Part shown: positions 1-10,491 of the stretch, piece after piece
How positions within the stretch are numbered: the first letter of the stretch is position 1
Layout: every line of letters starts with the position of its first letter
NCBI GenBank assembly: GCA_029962745.1
Contig: CM057156.1
Coordinates: 28,601,791-28,665,790 of the forward strand
From: Echinometra lucunter
Lineage: Eukaryota > Echinodermata > Echinoidea > Camarodonta > Echinometridae
Length of the DNA: 64,000 bases
Reading direction: 5' to 3'
Translations under genes and position numbers: made by a program
Notes under the pieces: model-generated
Told to the model about the DNA's origin: nothing
Seen by the model: the letters and a program-made list of their open reading frames with translations, nothing else
Database searches by the model: none

Positions 1-141
1 CGCCCCTTGCTTCCACCTAGGAAGAGATCAAGGCGAGACATTGTGAGCGAGGGTGAAATCAAGCAAACATCAAATGTTAATAACTCAAATGAAACGGCCA
101 GAGCGATAGCTACCTCCAAGGAAAACAACGTATGGGCAATT
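1..141 (+). CDS. Possible 3' end of an exon cut by the window edge
   Basis: Frame 1 is open from the first base to TGA at 139-141, giving 46 residues with a basic PRKRSRRD stretch and a polar Ser/Asn-rich tail. A possible AATAAA lies at about 400. The composition is compatible with the end of a protein, but no family is recognised and chance is possible. Confidence 0.2.
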
Positions 142-720
142 TGAGAATAGAGAAGAGTGAAATAATATAAGAGTTTGATGGGAAAGGCACTATCAGGGGA
201 GATGGAGAGAAAAAGGAAAAGTAAATTGAAAGATTTTCTTTTTGTGCGTTGCAAAATCATATCAAAACAATTTGTGGATTGAAGATCTACATTCTCCTTA
301 TTACTAGAACCTCTTCCAGGAGTATTAAGAGAAGACGATGTAACCTGATGTAAAACTGGAACGCATGAGAAAGTTGTTGGGAAACTGCATTTGCAACATA
401 ATAAAGAAGATCAGTCTTCACCATCTTGAAAAAAATTACCGTTGCCTTTCTTATCAAGAGTGTCTTTATAGCCATGGAACGTCTCAAGGTACTTTTGAAA
501 AGATGAGAAAAGCGGGTCAAGAAGGAGATAGGAATTCCCCATCGATTATCTTGAGTATATCTTTCAGCCTTATTATACCAATATCGGTAAAGTGGAGTAT
601 CAAATGTTTCTTTAACGGCTGTCAAAAGTGCACGGGGTTTTCTGTTTTGATACAGGCCTACCTCTCTGTCTCAGAATAAAAGCATATTAAACCTGTAAAA
701 GTGATGTGGGAATTGGAAGA
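142..720. other. Unassigned upstream sequence
   Basis: No gene recognised. Overlapping open frames occur on both strands (minus 287-625, 112 codons; plus 365-679, 104 codons), so at most one could be real. The minus frame has a plausible amino-acid mix but no family match that I can name. Confidence 0.3.
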
Positions 721-726
721 CAGAGA

Positions 727-765
<39 letters not shown>
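721..765. repeat. (GA)n microsatellite
   Basis: Nearly pure AG dinucleotides over about 45 bases. Confidence 0.95.
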
Positions 766-766
<1 letters not shown>

Positions 767-768
<2 letters not shown>

Positions 769-1086
769 CGTAGTTCCTAAATTCTAGCAGTCAATTTTTT
801 TTGATGGATCGAGTGATATGGGTTTTTCCCATTTCAGTAAGACAGGCTATTTTTATACATATTTTACACGACCGATTTTTATCTACGCTTGTTGAAAAGA
901 AAATTTGAATTAAAGATTAATTGTACTGATGATTTCACCCCAAATAACAGTCATGTTCTGTATGGACCATGGGATCTACAAAGGTATCCCAACCATCGAA
1001 ATTAACCTTTGGAAAGAAATTTATCGAGCTGAAAGTACAACAGTAAATTACTTACCAACGTGTGGACATGTTTGCCCGGAAATTTC
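767..1086. other. AT-rich non-coding stretch
   Basis: Nothing recognisable; low GC with no supported frame. Confidence 0.5.
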
Positions 1087-1240
1087 CATATACTCTAAAT
1101 TTCTTAGATTTGATTCAGGGGCAACTCCAAAAATTGGATTACTAACCTTAATAATTTCTTAATCTAATTTTGGAGTGGTCCCTAATTACAAAACGACTTA
1201 GATTAATTTCCCATCTAAGAAATTCAGAGTATATACTGGG
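1087..1240. mobile_element. Foldback element, about 150 bp
   Basis: TATACTCTAAATTTCTTAGA near the left end pairs with TCTAAGAAATTCAGAGTATA near the right end. A second inner pairing surrounds CCAAAAATTGGATT and TAATTTTGGAG. A diverged relative with the same TAATTTTGGAGT and CCCTAATTACAA core is at 43600-43760. Confidence 0.7.
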
Positions 1241-1410
1241 CAGGGCCTAAAAATATTGACTAGTTAAGGAATTTTGGCCATTTCCTCTTTTTAAGATGCT
1301 ATTCTTACAACTTAAGTACACAACTCAGAAATGTACCTCTCCTAAATATTTTCTACCCAAGAGGAGCCGAGCTATACAATAAAAAGCAATAGAAATATTA
1401 TTCTTTTTTT

Positions 1411-1504
1411 TTGTCAGCTAGTTTCAGAAATTGTCTTTGTTTTTGCCACATAGTTTCAGAAATAGTGTTTTCCTTTTGTCAGCCAGTTTCAGAAATTGCT
1501 CCCA
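1411..1504. repeat. Three-copy 32-bp tandem repeat
   Basis: The motif AGTTTCAGAAAT recurs three times at 32-base spacing, each preceded by a CAGC-like box and a T-rich run. Confidence 0.7.
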
Positions 1505-2032
1505 CCCCTTCCCCTCTTTTACGAATTCCCGGAACTGCTCTTGCCCAAAGGGCATCCCAGAACACCTGAGCATCTGGCTGCACCCTGGGCCTCGAGTGAC
1601 GGCGCACCGCGGTGGTAACAAGTCCCAACTGAGACCGAACTGAAGATAGAATTCCATGGAATATTATTCAGTATGGAGATAACTTCGATAGTAACTCCAT
1701 TATATGCTTTTCCTAATTTTATTGTATGTTAAAGTCCCTTTCCAATGTTTTCGCAGTTGTATGTTGTGAATTATGTATTATGCGGTCTGAAAGTCTAATA
1801 TTTTTCACCCTATTATAAGTGAATTCCAAGTGCATAGAAATTTTGTTTCCTTTAATACTCAATTCATTTTATAATGATAATTTCATTATTGTTATATATC
1901 ATTCAATATCAAAACATATATGTATATAATATGATAGTTAGCCTGCAGGGCTTTTCAATCATCAAAGTTTTCCTGTCTTATTTTTCCCCTCTCCCTCTCT
2001 CATCCCCTTTCTTCTACTGGCCCTCCCCGCCC

Positions 2033-2033
<1 letters not shown>
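1505..2033. other. Non-coding, AT-rich
   Basis: No supported gene; short overlapping frames on both strands near 1430-1650 are not convincing. Confidence 0.45.

Positions 2034-2093
<60 letters not shown>
2034..2093. repeat. (CT)n microsatellite
   Basis: About 55 bases of CT repeats, with more CT-rich sequence to about 2140. The Ser/Leu and Arg/Glu frames here are artefacts. Confidence 0.95.
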
Positions 2094-2094
<1 letters not shown>

Positions 2095-2140
2095 TCCTCC
2101 CCCCTCTCTCTCTTTTTCTCAGCACACTCTCTCTCTCTCC

Positions 2141-3469
2141 CTTTTAACCATCTTTCCATGATCGTTCACCTCAGGCCTTCCCAATCACCTGAGCTTTGCT
2201 GTCGTCGTTGATGAGGTGATTGAGATGGTTATCTTCGACTACCTGAGCCATGCTGTCGAGTAGGGTTACGAATCCCCAACAGAACAAAACATGCGGCTCA
2301 GGTTTACATTGGGCGCCTATCTTACCGATTGCCTGGATTTGGTGTGGAATGGCATGGCCAGAAACTGATAAACGGGTGAAGGGAAGACATTTCCTCAGAA
2401 GGTAAAGAAGTCAACATAATACCCACAGGAAAAACACAAACAAAAATACAAACAAACAAACAGCGAAAAAAACATAAACAAAACTGATGGCTGATGTGAA
2501 GATGAGGGACGGTTTCTTACTGGGTGACGGTGGCATATCCATAATCATGAACAGGGGAGGGCGGTAGCCTCCTCAGAAAGGGGGGGGGGATCGACATATT
2601 CCCACCATGCCCAATGGAACAAAACTGGCGAAACACGTACAAGCGGATCTTAGCTAATACTGCTTGAATTTGCAACGACGTTGGCGTGTGACATGTTCTT
2701 ATCCAGAAAATAAACAAGTGAGAGATATGGAATCTTCCGGGAATCTTCCCCCAAGAAAATTGGACGATATATCGGGGAAACCTATCGTGCCGTATAGTAG
2801 GGACTTGTTTTGGACTGATAATTAAGCATCTTTAACTCCTGTACAGTGCAGGCAGAACAAAAAAAAAAAGAGAGACATGGCAATAATCATTATAGGCATC
2901 GAATGTAAAGGGGGGCGGAAGGCATAGAAAATGACTTACAATAGAGAAACTGTAAATCTGTTTCCATATAAATATGGCTGCTTTCCAACTTCTCAGCTGT
3001 CAAAGGAATGTTTTCAACAAGTCCTATGGATGATCTCGATCATTTTTCCTTTGATTATGTATCACGGCAGAGACGCATAAGTATTTGTCAGAAAGAGGCG
3101 GGTCAATATTTGAACAACGTAAAAGACCACGATAACTAGGGAGCGCATGCAGCGTTCATATTCACTATTCGATTTGCTACCTGCTGTGATGCGTCAATAT
3201 TTGCAGTAGTCAAAGTTTCTATTTTTGGAATTATCGTTACTTATTTTTTTAATTTTTTAATTTTCTGGTTATTTTTTTTTCCTTTCCTCCTTAATTGAAA
3301 AATGAACCCCCCCCCAAAAAAAAATCCCACTATAAACTATATGTATGAGTAGCCAACCATTGTTCATTATTATGCATCTCTCATGTTAGATAAGAGGGGG
3401 TATACGGTAAGGCGCGGGGGGGGGGGGCAGTAACAGGAATGAGAGGTTCAGGAGTAAGGTAGAAGTACA
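2141..3469. other. Non-coding stretch with homopolymers
   Basis: No gene supported. It holds short G or C runs at about 2580, 3305 and 3415 and an A-rich segment at 2420-2480. Confidence 0.45.
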
Positions 3470-3618
3470 GAGCCCCGTTTCATAAAACTTGTTATCAGTA
3501 ACAGCTGCCACATTTCTCTGACAAGTTTTCTCTCAGCCAATCAGATGCAAGGATTTCAGTACCTTAATACAGTTTTTGCAACTTGTTATTGATAACAAGT
3601 TTTATGAAACGGCTCCCA
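3470..3618. mobile_element. Miniature inverted-repeat element (CGTTTCATAAAACTTGTTA type)
   Basis: CGTTTCATAAAACTTGTTAT at the left is the reverse complement of ATAACAAGTTTTATGAAACG at the right, over about 149 bp, with few mismatches further in. The same terminal sequence class is common in marine invertebrate genomes (recalled, not searched). Confidence 0.85.
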
Positions 3619-3639
3619 GACAACCAATAAAGAGAGAGA

Positions 3640-3712
3640 CAAGAAGAGATAGATAGATACAGATAGAGACAGATAGATAGAGATAGATAGATAGAGAGAG
3701 AGGGGGGGCAAC
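3640..3712. repeat. (GATA)n/(GA)n simple repeat
   Basis: Irregular AGATAGATAGAT and GAGAGAG ending in a G run. Confidence 0.85.
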
Positions 3713-3718
3713 TAGGTT

Positions 3719-4084
3719 TACTCTAATAAAAAAAGGTGCAAATTTGCACCCCAAATGCTACAATAGCAGCACCTTTTGGGGTGCAGTCTTGCATCCTATA
3801 CATGACAAAGGTGCAAAGATGCACCTTTATGTACTTGTTTGCGCCCGAAAATGCCCATCTGCACCCTGAAAGGTGAAGGGTGCAGAAATCTTTGCATCTG
3901 AAAGGGTGCAAATTTGCACCTTAATCCGTAAAGCGTGCAACTCTGCACCCTTAAAGGCGCAAAATGCAGCTCAATGCACCCTTAATGGTGCATAATGCTT
4001 TTTTGGGTGCAAAGTTGCACCCTTAAAGGAGCTCCTAGTGTATCATTTTGAAGGGTGCAAATTCAAACCTTTTTTTCTTAGTGA
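3719..4084. mobile_element. Foldback element built from GGTGCAAATTTGCACC modules
   Basis: The ends are TACTCTAATAAAAAAAGG and the reverse complement of CCTTTTTTTCTTAGTGAG. The interior has more than a dozen copies of GGTGCA or TGCACC, several as near-perfect palindromes (GGTGCAAATTTGCACC at 3736 and 3905). No coding capacity: the 62-codon minus frame is made of the repeat. Confidence 0.75.
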
Positions 4085-4615
4085 GTATTTAGACAACGCA
4101 TGAAAGGAGAAAAGAAAGAGAGAGATGGGTTGGGAAAGGAGGGTATGTTTATAAGCATTAAACATGTAAAAGGGACTTGCTATTTGTCTTCCTTGATTAT
4201 GCTACAGTATGATAGGTTAGAGAAAACTGGGTACTGGTGGCTGCCCCAGACAACCAAAGAGACAGAGTGAGAAAGAGAAAGTATAGGGAGGAAAATGGAA
4301 GAGATATTTTTAGGTAGAGTCCTCCATGATGTCTCGAAAGGTTATTAGGTTAGGGGCTTGAATTCGTCTCCCCTTAGGACGGTGATTAGATAGTGAAGGT
4401 GCTACCTGGCGAAGGACTCCTCTATATCAAGTTACTGTCCGTATTGGATTAGGGCCCGTGGTTTTTATGTCATACGATACAATAGCAAAGCTGTAATGAC
4501 ACCGCTTTTTACTCATCCCTTGTATTTACTGGCGTCAGTTCTGATCAAGGATCTCGCTCCCTGATTTTGATGAGCCCCAAATCTCCTGACAGAATGGTTG
4601 GGGCTCTCCTGCATG

Positions 4616-5301
4616 CACTGTAAAAAATAATATGCCTATTGGTAGTTTGTACTCAAATTGCCCGAGTAGAATTCACTTTAAAACATAAGTCTTGTCCCTA
4701 ACGCACTCAATTTAAGTTTTACTAACTCAAACTGTCTAATTATCTGAATATACGTGAATTTTTAAAGTAAAATTCATTACAAGAAAATTTAAGTAATTTG
4801 AACTTGAATGAATTTAGTAATGTTAACTCAAATGAAGTAATTATACGTTTTACTCAAAAAAGTTACATTGAATGTACTTGTCTTTTTCAAGTAGAGACTG
4901 ATTAACATAATACATGAATATTCATTAAGAGCAAGTTGATATAATTTTTTGAATAAAACAATCATTTTTGTGTGTTGTAAAAATACTGATGAAGACTAAG
5001 GAGTGTAAAATAACTCTTAATTCATTTAAGAAAAAAGAGCGACGTTGAATCGTCATTCAATTTGAAAATGTCAAAACTTGATGTTTCAGGAAAATTTCCC
5101 ACCGATTTATTAGTTAAGATGCATCCGTTGAGTATATATATAAATGTCAGTGCCCTATAAAGTATACTGGTAAGTGTTAAAGTTAGAAGGAAAATAAGTA
5201 TATTCTACGTAAAATATCTGTAAGTTACTTTTACTTAAAATAATCAAGGCAATCTGTTGAAAATTTTTTGAGTAATTTCAACGATTTTTTTTTTAGAGTG
5301 T
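4616..5301. mobile_element. Long AT-rich element with CACT(C/G)TAAAAAA ends
   Basis: CACTGTAAAAAATAAT at the left mirrors TTTTTTTTAGAGTG at the right. The ~686-bp interior is AT-rich with recurring ACTCAAA and AAGTAA motifs. No target-site duplication or open frame was found. The ends resemble those of the element at 3719-4084. Confidence 0.55.
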
Positions 5302-5576
5302 GGTAGAGGAATGCTTTGTCAAAAACACGAAGAATCTTGCCACCCGAATTAAATATCAAATTTTGACCCAGCCCCTCCCCTTATTAACCCGTCCGTACAC
5401 ACTCTCTAGCGCAACAATATCTATATGAAATACCATTCGAGATTGAGTAAAAAAAAAAAAAAGTTCGTGAAATTTTGTAATAATACTAAATAATATGATT
5501 TTTTTCATTTTTGAATTTTCGGACAACCCTAGACATCTCCGAAGAATACCTTGGCAACTATTTACCAGGTCTTTTT

Positions 5577-5617
5577 GTTTGTTTGTTTGTTTGTTTGTTT
5601 GTTTGTTTGTTTGTTTG
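5577..5617. repeat. (GTTT)n microsatellite
   Basis: About ten uninterrupted GTTT units. Confidence 0.95.
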
Positions 5618-5618
5618 T

Positions 5619-6690
5619 GGGTTTTTTTTAATTGACAAATGGAATAACGTATAGCCAGCAGTGGAATCAGTGGAATTATGTGCCTCTGGTCTATTCCTTC
5701 AAAGTTAAAGCCTGAAGTTTATGCAGCAATACCGGCGATTCTGGAGAAGGAGATTTCTATCTTGGGAAATCTATCGGGCATGGATTTACGTTGGGAACCC
5801 TCTTGGTTTACGTTCATTCCCTCACGCCTGGTGTCATGTTTAGAAACTCGATCCTTGCCTGAAACAACTACCTTACACCTGACCATGAAACATCGTCAAG
5901 AGCAGATTATGTAGTACCATTAACCCATCAGGTCCCCCGGCATTCCTCTTCCTATAGGCCTAGTTAGCATGGCGTTGTAAAGCTTGAGGCGATGTGCCCA
6001 GGAGTACTGATAATTGCTTTTGGATGGGTATATCAGACAGTACGGTTAATAGCTCTACTGGGGGATCTAGAGGAGATGTAAGTTCCAAGAAAGCAGGATG
6101 GGCCTTGATTTTTAACAGGTGGGGTATCCAGAAAATTACTGATCACGAGATGGGATCCTCTCAGACGATTGGGAGGCGGGGGAGCAAAGGGTTGGCGGAT
6201 CTAACTAGTCTTGTTGACTCCAAGTTTAACCTGTTAACTGTTTCCTCCATTTTCTAGGCCTTCGAATCAACGGAGGGGAGGAGGCCGTACCCAATATCCG
6301 AATCACTACTGTAAGCCCTGTAAGCACCCCCCCCCCCCGTTCAAGCGACCCTCTAAAGTGTTACGATTTGGTATAGCTGATGTCTGCAATCAAGCTCCAT
6401 ACGAACTTAATTACAATTTCAGAGCCTTGTATTTTCGCAAATCAGTTTTTACACCTAGAACGAGCTTTCCCATAGAATAAAATTACTTGATTTGGCAAGC
6501 AAGACGCATTGAATTTTAATCAATTAAAAAAAAAATGCTGTTTGATTGTGTTTCTCTCTCTCTTCTTGCTCCCTGTTTTTCCTCTGTGTAGTATTTTCGT
6601 AAGTGCTGTTTTTTTTAATATGGACAATGATAAATAGATAGGCTTATTACAGGAAAAATCCGACAGGTCCTTTCTAGATGACCTTTCCGA
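5619..6690. other. Non-coding stretch with unsupported frames
   Basis: Frames at 5678-5914 and 5994-6257 (plus) lack splice context and family features. A C run is at 6328-6341. Confidence 0.4.
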
Positions 6691-6850
6691 ATGCCGCGTA
6701 GTCGAGTGGTAAGGCGCTTGACTGGAGACGCGAGAATCGGGGGTTCGATCCCTGGCACGACAGTTAGCCCTTTCAAGAGCAAGGCATTTTATCTACATTG
6801 CTCTTTTATCGCACATTGAATAAATAATCGTGTTATATGCATATTGATAC
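6691..6850 (+). mobile_element. tRNA-derived SINE
   Basis: An A-box-like TAGTCGAGTGG is followed by a B-box GGTTCGATCC about 40 bases on. The acceptor stem does not pair, so this is a SINE head and not a tRNA gene. The tail contains AGCAAGGCATTTTATCTACATTG, shared with the copy near 63040 (ACAAGGCATTTTACCCACAT). Confidence 0.75.
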
Positions 6851-7853
6851 GTGTGCGTTTCTTTTTTTAAAAAAAATCATTTTTTCTGGGGGTCATGGAA
6901 GAAAAGGAGGCACAAGCCACACACATACACACACACAGGCACTAAAGAGTAAAGAAGGTAAGCTAGGCCTGCCTACTGGTTTATCCAGTCAGTTTTAAAG
7001 GCCTAGCAGGTATATCAAGGAATTGCTTGATTGTCTGTTTTTGTCCTATCAATGTGGAGAATAATCAAGAGGGAGGCGATCCAAAGAAGGTTACAAGGTT
7101 GTACATGGGCTTTGCACATAGGGTTTGCATCGAGTTTGCATCGAGTTTGCATCTACCTAATGCACGTCAAGTTATGTGTAGACTTTTTTAGCCTTGACGT
7201 AGCGGTCGTTGCTTGTTGTGAATGCTTGTGACGTAGACCTACTTGGCCTGGGCGTCTGGAGTTCCTGAATCGAATACAAGACATTTGGTGAGAAAAACAA
7301 TTATTTCGATAAATAGATTCAAGTTTGCTTTTATATAGCACTTTAAGGGTTTAATGTATTATTTCCACAGCTTCTGATCATTATAATGTGAGTATTCAGT
7401 ATGTGTGCAATAAATAATTACAGTTGTTATGTGTGGATTAGGGTTAGCAGACGATGCTGCCTAGAGTGGGCCTGTAGTGTCCGCATAGGAAAGACGTGCA
7501 TAGGGCAGTCCCATCAGCTGCATTGCGTGTCGGAAGACTGCACATAATGGCTTAATCGTGATATCAGTCCCATCTCATTCATTGGGTATGCACACACTCA
7601 CATGTGAATGTCTGTGAGGTGGAAAGAAGTCCCCATAGACACTGACACAATAAACCGCTACTGTGCAGAGTTGGCCATATCGTGGTTTAGGAAACCACTC
7701 GTTCATTTGACGCACACACTTGTGTACAAAGAGAATGGAGGTGGAAATAGGAAACCAATGTGCGTGACTGAATAAAGCGCTGCTGTACAAAGTGAACGGT
7801 GGTTTCCTATTTCACGATAATGCCGCAGAGTTAATGAGGGGGGACTTGCATGA
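6851..7853. other. Non-coding stretch
   Basis: Includes a short CA repeat (6920-6940), a repeated GAGTTTGCATC (7120-7150), and loosely repeated GTGTACAAAG/GGTTTCCTATT phrases between 7620 and 7810. No supported gene. Confidence 0.4.
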
Positions 7854-8202
7854 GGCAAACCCGGAGAATAGGACCGCGCGCACGTGCTATTTATATCTTG
7901 CAGAGATCGGCAGAGATAGCTGAAACTCGGTATGTGACAAGTCCATAATCAAGTCCGAAATGACTTTCATATGTGTTTTAATCAGGTAATTATGTTCTAA
8001 TATGTTATTGTCCTCTCAGCTTTCAGACTTTCGGTTATGTAATGAAAATCATTATGATTTTGGCCAGAGATGTCAAACTCACAAATGTTTCACTGCTGAA
8101 TCTTGTGCAGCTCGTCCCAGCCGCCACTGCCACCAAGCTACATTTGCTTGCACACAAATGAATACAGTGCGCGCGTTCCAGCCCCTATTCTCCGGGTTTG
8201 CC
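7854..8202. mobile_element. Miniature transposon with 19-bp TIR and 9-bp target-site duplication
   Basis: GGCAAACCCGGAGAATAGG (7854-7872) is exactly inverted at 8184-8202. CTTGCATGA flanks both sides (7845-7853 and 8203-8211). The interior is GC-richer next to the ends (GCGCGCAC in both arms). A duplication of 8-9 bp fits hAT or Mutator-like families. Confidence 0.92.
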
Positions 8203-8203
8203 C

Positions 8204-8670
8204 TTGCATGACTTGGATCACATTTATACCTACCCGTAGGTCAAAACGGCGTTTTGAATAGCGAAACTAATTGCCGATGCGAACGCGAAACACATTGACT
8301 TAGATCTTCTATAAAAGAGAAGAAAAGTTTTGATTTTACTTACCAGCAATATTCCTGAGGCTCTCAATTTTCCCCTTTCTGCTTCTTGTGTGATGAATGA
8401 ACTGAAAATGGTGAATTTTAAGAAGAAATCTGACGCTTATCAGACTCGTAGGTCGACAGCATGCCGTCGAGTAACCAATAGAAAAGCATGCTATGTAGTT
8501 TCGGCACAGACTTGTCACGTTTGCGGGACAAGGTGAATTCATTGACCGAGTACACAGGATGAGTGATTATGCCCACATAGTCAAGTAGTATTCCATGAGC
8601 TATGGAATGTGACTTGGATCAAAGTTAAACAAAATGAGTGAATTTGATCCGCATAAGGCGTCTTATCTTT
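8204..8670. other. Non-coding gap between two miniature transposons
   Basis: Overlapping 68-codon frames on both strands at 8330-8542; neither is supported. Confidence 0.4.
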
Positions 8671-8671
8671 A

Positions 8672-8903
8672 TGTCATTGTGCGAAAGAACGTGTCTGGAA
8701 CGCAAAATGGAAAATTATTACAAATGAAATTTTTCAAACAATTATTGATAATTTCACAGGTAGCATGTGGACCTTCTAAATTGATATACGCTCTTCTTGT
8801 GGTATGATCTTTGCTAAAATTTTATTCCAGTATGTCAAAATAGACATTTTAATTTTTGCTTTTTTTTAATTTTGCTTTCTAGACGTTCTTTCGCACAATG
8901 ACA
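8672..8903. mobile_element. Mariner-like miniature element, TA-flanked
   Basis: TGTCATTGTGCGAAAGAACGT at the left is exactly inverted at the right end, with homology continuing inward. A TA dinucleotide flanks each side (8670-8671 and 8904-8905), as in Tc1/mariner insertions. Interior is AT-rich and non-coding. Confidence 0.85.
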
Positions 8904-9297
8904 TAAAAGATGAAACACCTAACTGTGAAAGAATGTGCTATATGCTATGCTAAAGGCCAAATATGAAGAGGGAAACTGGGGGTTTTCCTTTTAAAACACA
9001 CTTTAACACAATGGCAAATTGCCATCCGTAGGCACTCATCGGTTAATGAATTAACCTCATCCTGAGAAATCAGCATGGGTATGGCGAAATTAAGCAATCG
9101 TACTTTATGAAGTGGGCTCTCTATAAGTCATTGCATATCGATTCCACTGCTAGTGCACTTTGTACACCGCCGTCGGTACTTGCATGAGCTCAGAGCATGA
9201 GAGGGCAGCAAATAAAATGACATTGCTTAGAGTGATGCTGTCGAGTTGCATATCACGGTAGACGAGAATTTTGTCCTCTAAATTCAATATTTCGAGC
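8904..9297. other. Non-coding gap
   Basis: Nothing recognised. Confidence 0.45.
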
Positions 9298-9640
9298 ATG
9301 TTCAGGAGGACACAAGATATTCAAAACAGCAACCTGAACAACTTGCTGGTAAGTGAAATTCTGGTTTTCTTCTTTATTTAGTGCCATTACAATTCACTTT
9401 CAGACTCGTGCTGTAGTTTTGCTATTTGTGGTGCTCTTTCCAGCCTATAGGTACCCGTACTGGCGTAGGCCACCTGTAGACCAGAACCCTTCAGGCATTT
9501 GCTAAACTATGATGTGAGTCAACATCTTTTGAAACTGAATTGAAATGACACCAAATGAAGAAGAAAAATAGAATTTCGCTTACCAGCATGTTGTTTAGGA
9601 TGCTGCTTTGAATATCTTGTGTCCTCCTGCTCAAACTAAA
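9298..9640. mobile_element. Foldback element with about 85-bp arms
   Basis: GGAGGACACAAGATATTCAA near 9311 is inverted as TTGAATATCTTGTGTCCTCC near 9610. Pairing continues through CTGGTAAG(T/C)GAAATTCT and a TTCTTCTT tract. The spacer is about 155 bp. No open frame. Confidence 0.85.
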
Positions 9641-9935
9641 CTATTATTGTACCCTTGGAAATTACATATTACACAGAAGTAACACAAATTTACTCACCCT
9701 TCATTAAAAAAAGTTTAAAAAACATTGGCAAAATGCAAAGAAAAAAATAAAGTCTTTCAAACTTACATTTAAAGTGTTGATTTGTCCCCACTTGTTTCAG
9801 TTATTGATCAAGGGTGGACACTTTTGTAGCTGTATGCAGAGACACACATTCCATTTCAAGCAGTGTTAGCATGAGATCTGTATGCATATGAATCATCGGA
9901 GCTCATGAATATTCAGTAGTATTAATGCATGCATA

Positions 9936-10101
9936 GATGATCTTCACACCAACAGTTTTTGAATTGAGGTTATTACAGCAATCAAAATCATTGCACCAAG
10001 AAAAGTCTGCATGCTGAGGATATTAGAGGTAAGATGATCTTCACACCAACAGTTCTTGAATTGAGGTTATTACAGCGATCAAAATCATTGCACCAAGAAA
10101 A
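9936..10101. repeat. Direct duplication upstream of PPCDC, 97-bp period
   Basis: About 65 bases beginning GATGATCTTCACACCAACAG occur twice with two or three differences, separated by a short unique stretch. The second copy ends about 240 bases before the PPCDC start. Confidence 0.85.
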
Positions 10102-10268
10102 GTGAGCCCTCTATGCTCTAAGCAAGTTATCGTATATCCCACAACTGATCCCACTGACAAAGAAATGTTAACAATGATTCTGATGCCCCACATTGCTATA
10201 GTTCTATCATTATTAAAATTCAAGAAGATATTGTTTACATAGCTCTGGACTGAATAGTAAGAATTCAT
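10041..10268 (-). CDS. Uncertain membrane-like open frame, divergent from PPCDC
   Basis: A 75-codon frame on the minus strand with two hydrophobic segments (around GIRIIVNISLSVGSVVGYTI and FLGAMILIAVITSI). It starts 71 bases before the PPCDC ATG and in part overlaps the duplicated segment, whose other copy does not maintain the frame. No family recognised; it could be chance hydrophobicity from T-rich codons. Confidence 0.2.
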   Translation of the reverse strand: MNSYYSVQSYVNNIFLNFNNDRTIAMWGIRIIVNISLSVGSVVGYTITCLEHRGLTFLGAMILIAVITSIQELLV

Positions 10269-10338
10269 TTAAAATGAAACTCCATTATTTTCTATCTTGA
10301 CTGTTCTGAACAGAATCACCAAAGAATACAACTAAAAG

Positions 10339-10491
10339 ATGACTAGCATCTCCGGAGAGTCTTCTCCACCAGTAGAGGACCAATCTTCAGATTCTAGCGG
10401 CCCTAAGAAGCATGTTTTGGTTGGCTGCACTGGGAGTGTTGCTGCTATCAAAGTTCCTCTTCTGGTCCAAGAACTATTGAAGACAAACCAA
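10339..10491 (+). CDS. PPCDC: PPCDC coding exon 1 (start codon, FMN-binding strand)
   Basis: Fifty-one codons, phase 0, ending in CAA before the donor GTAAGT. The start ATG follows ACTAAAAG; no earlier in-frame ATG is near. Residues 1-22 are a polar Ser/Pro/Asp leader. From KKHVLVGCTGSVAAIKVP the sequence is the first beta strand and glycine-rich loop of the HFCD flavoprotein fold. An acceptor-like TTCTGAACAG ends at 10313, so the first bases before the ATG may be the end of a 5' untranslated exon whose partner lies upstream. Confidence 0.93.

Noticed and set aside
1874..2161. Ser/Leu-rich and Arg/Glu-rich open frames
   Set aside because: They are translations of a (CT)n microsatellite.
6691..6765. 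Functional tRNA gene
   Set aside because: A and B boxes are present but the acceptor stem does not pair and related sequence with a shared tail occurs elsewhere, so it is a SINE head.
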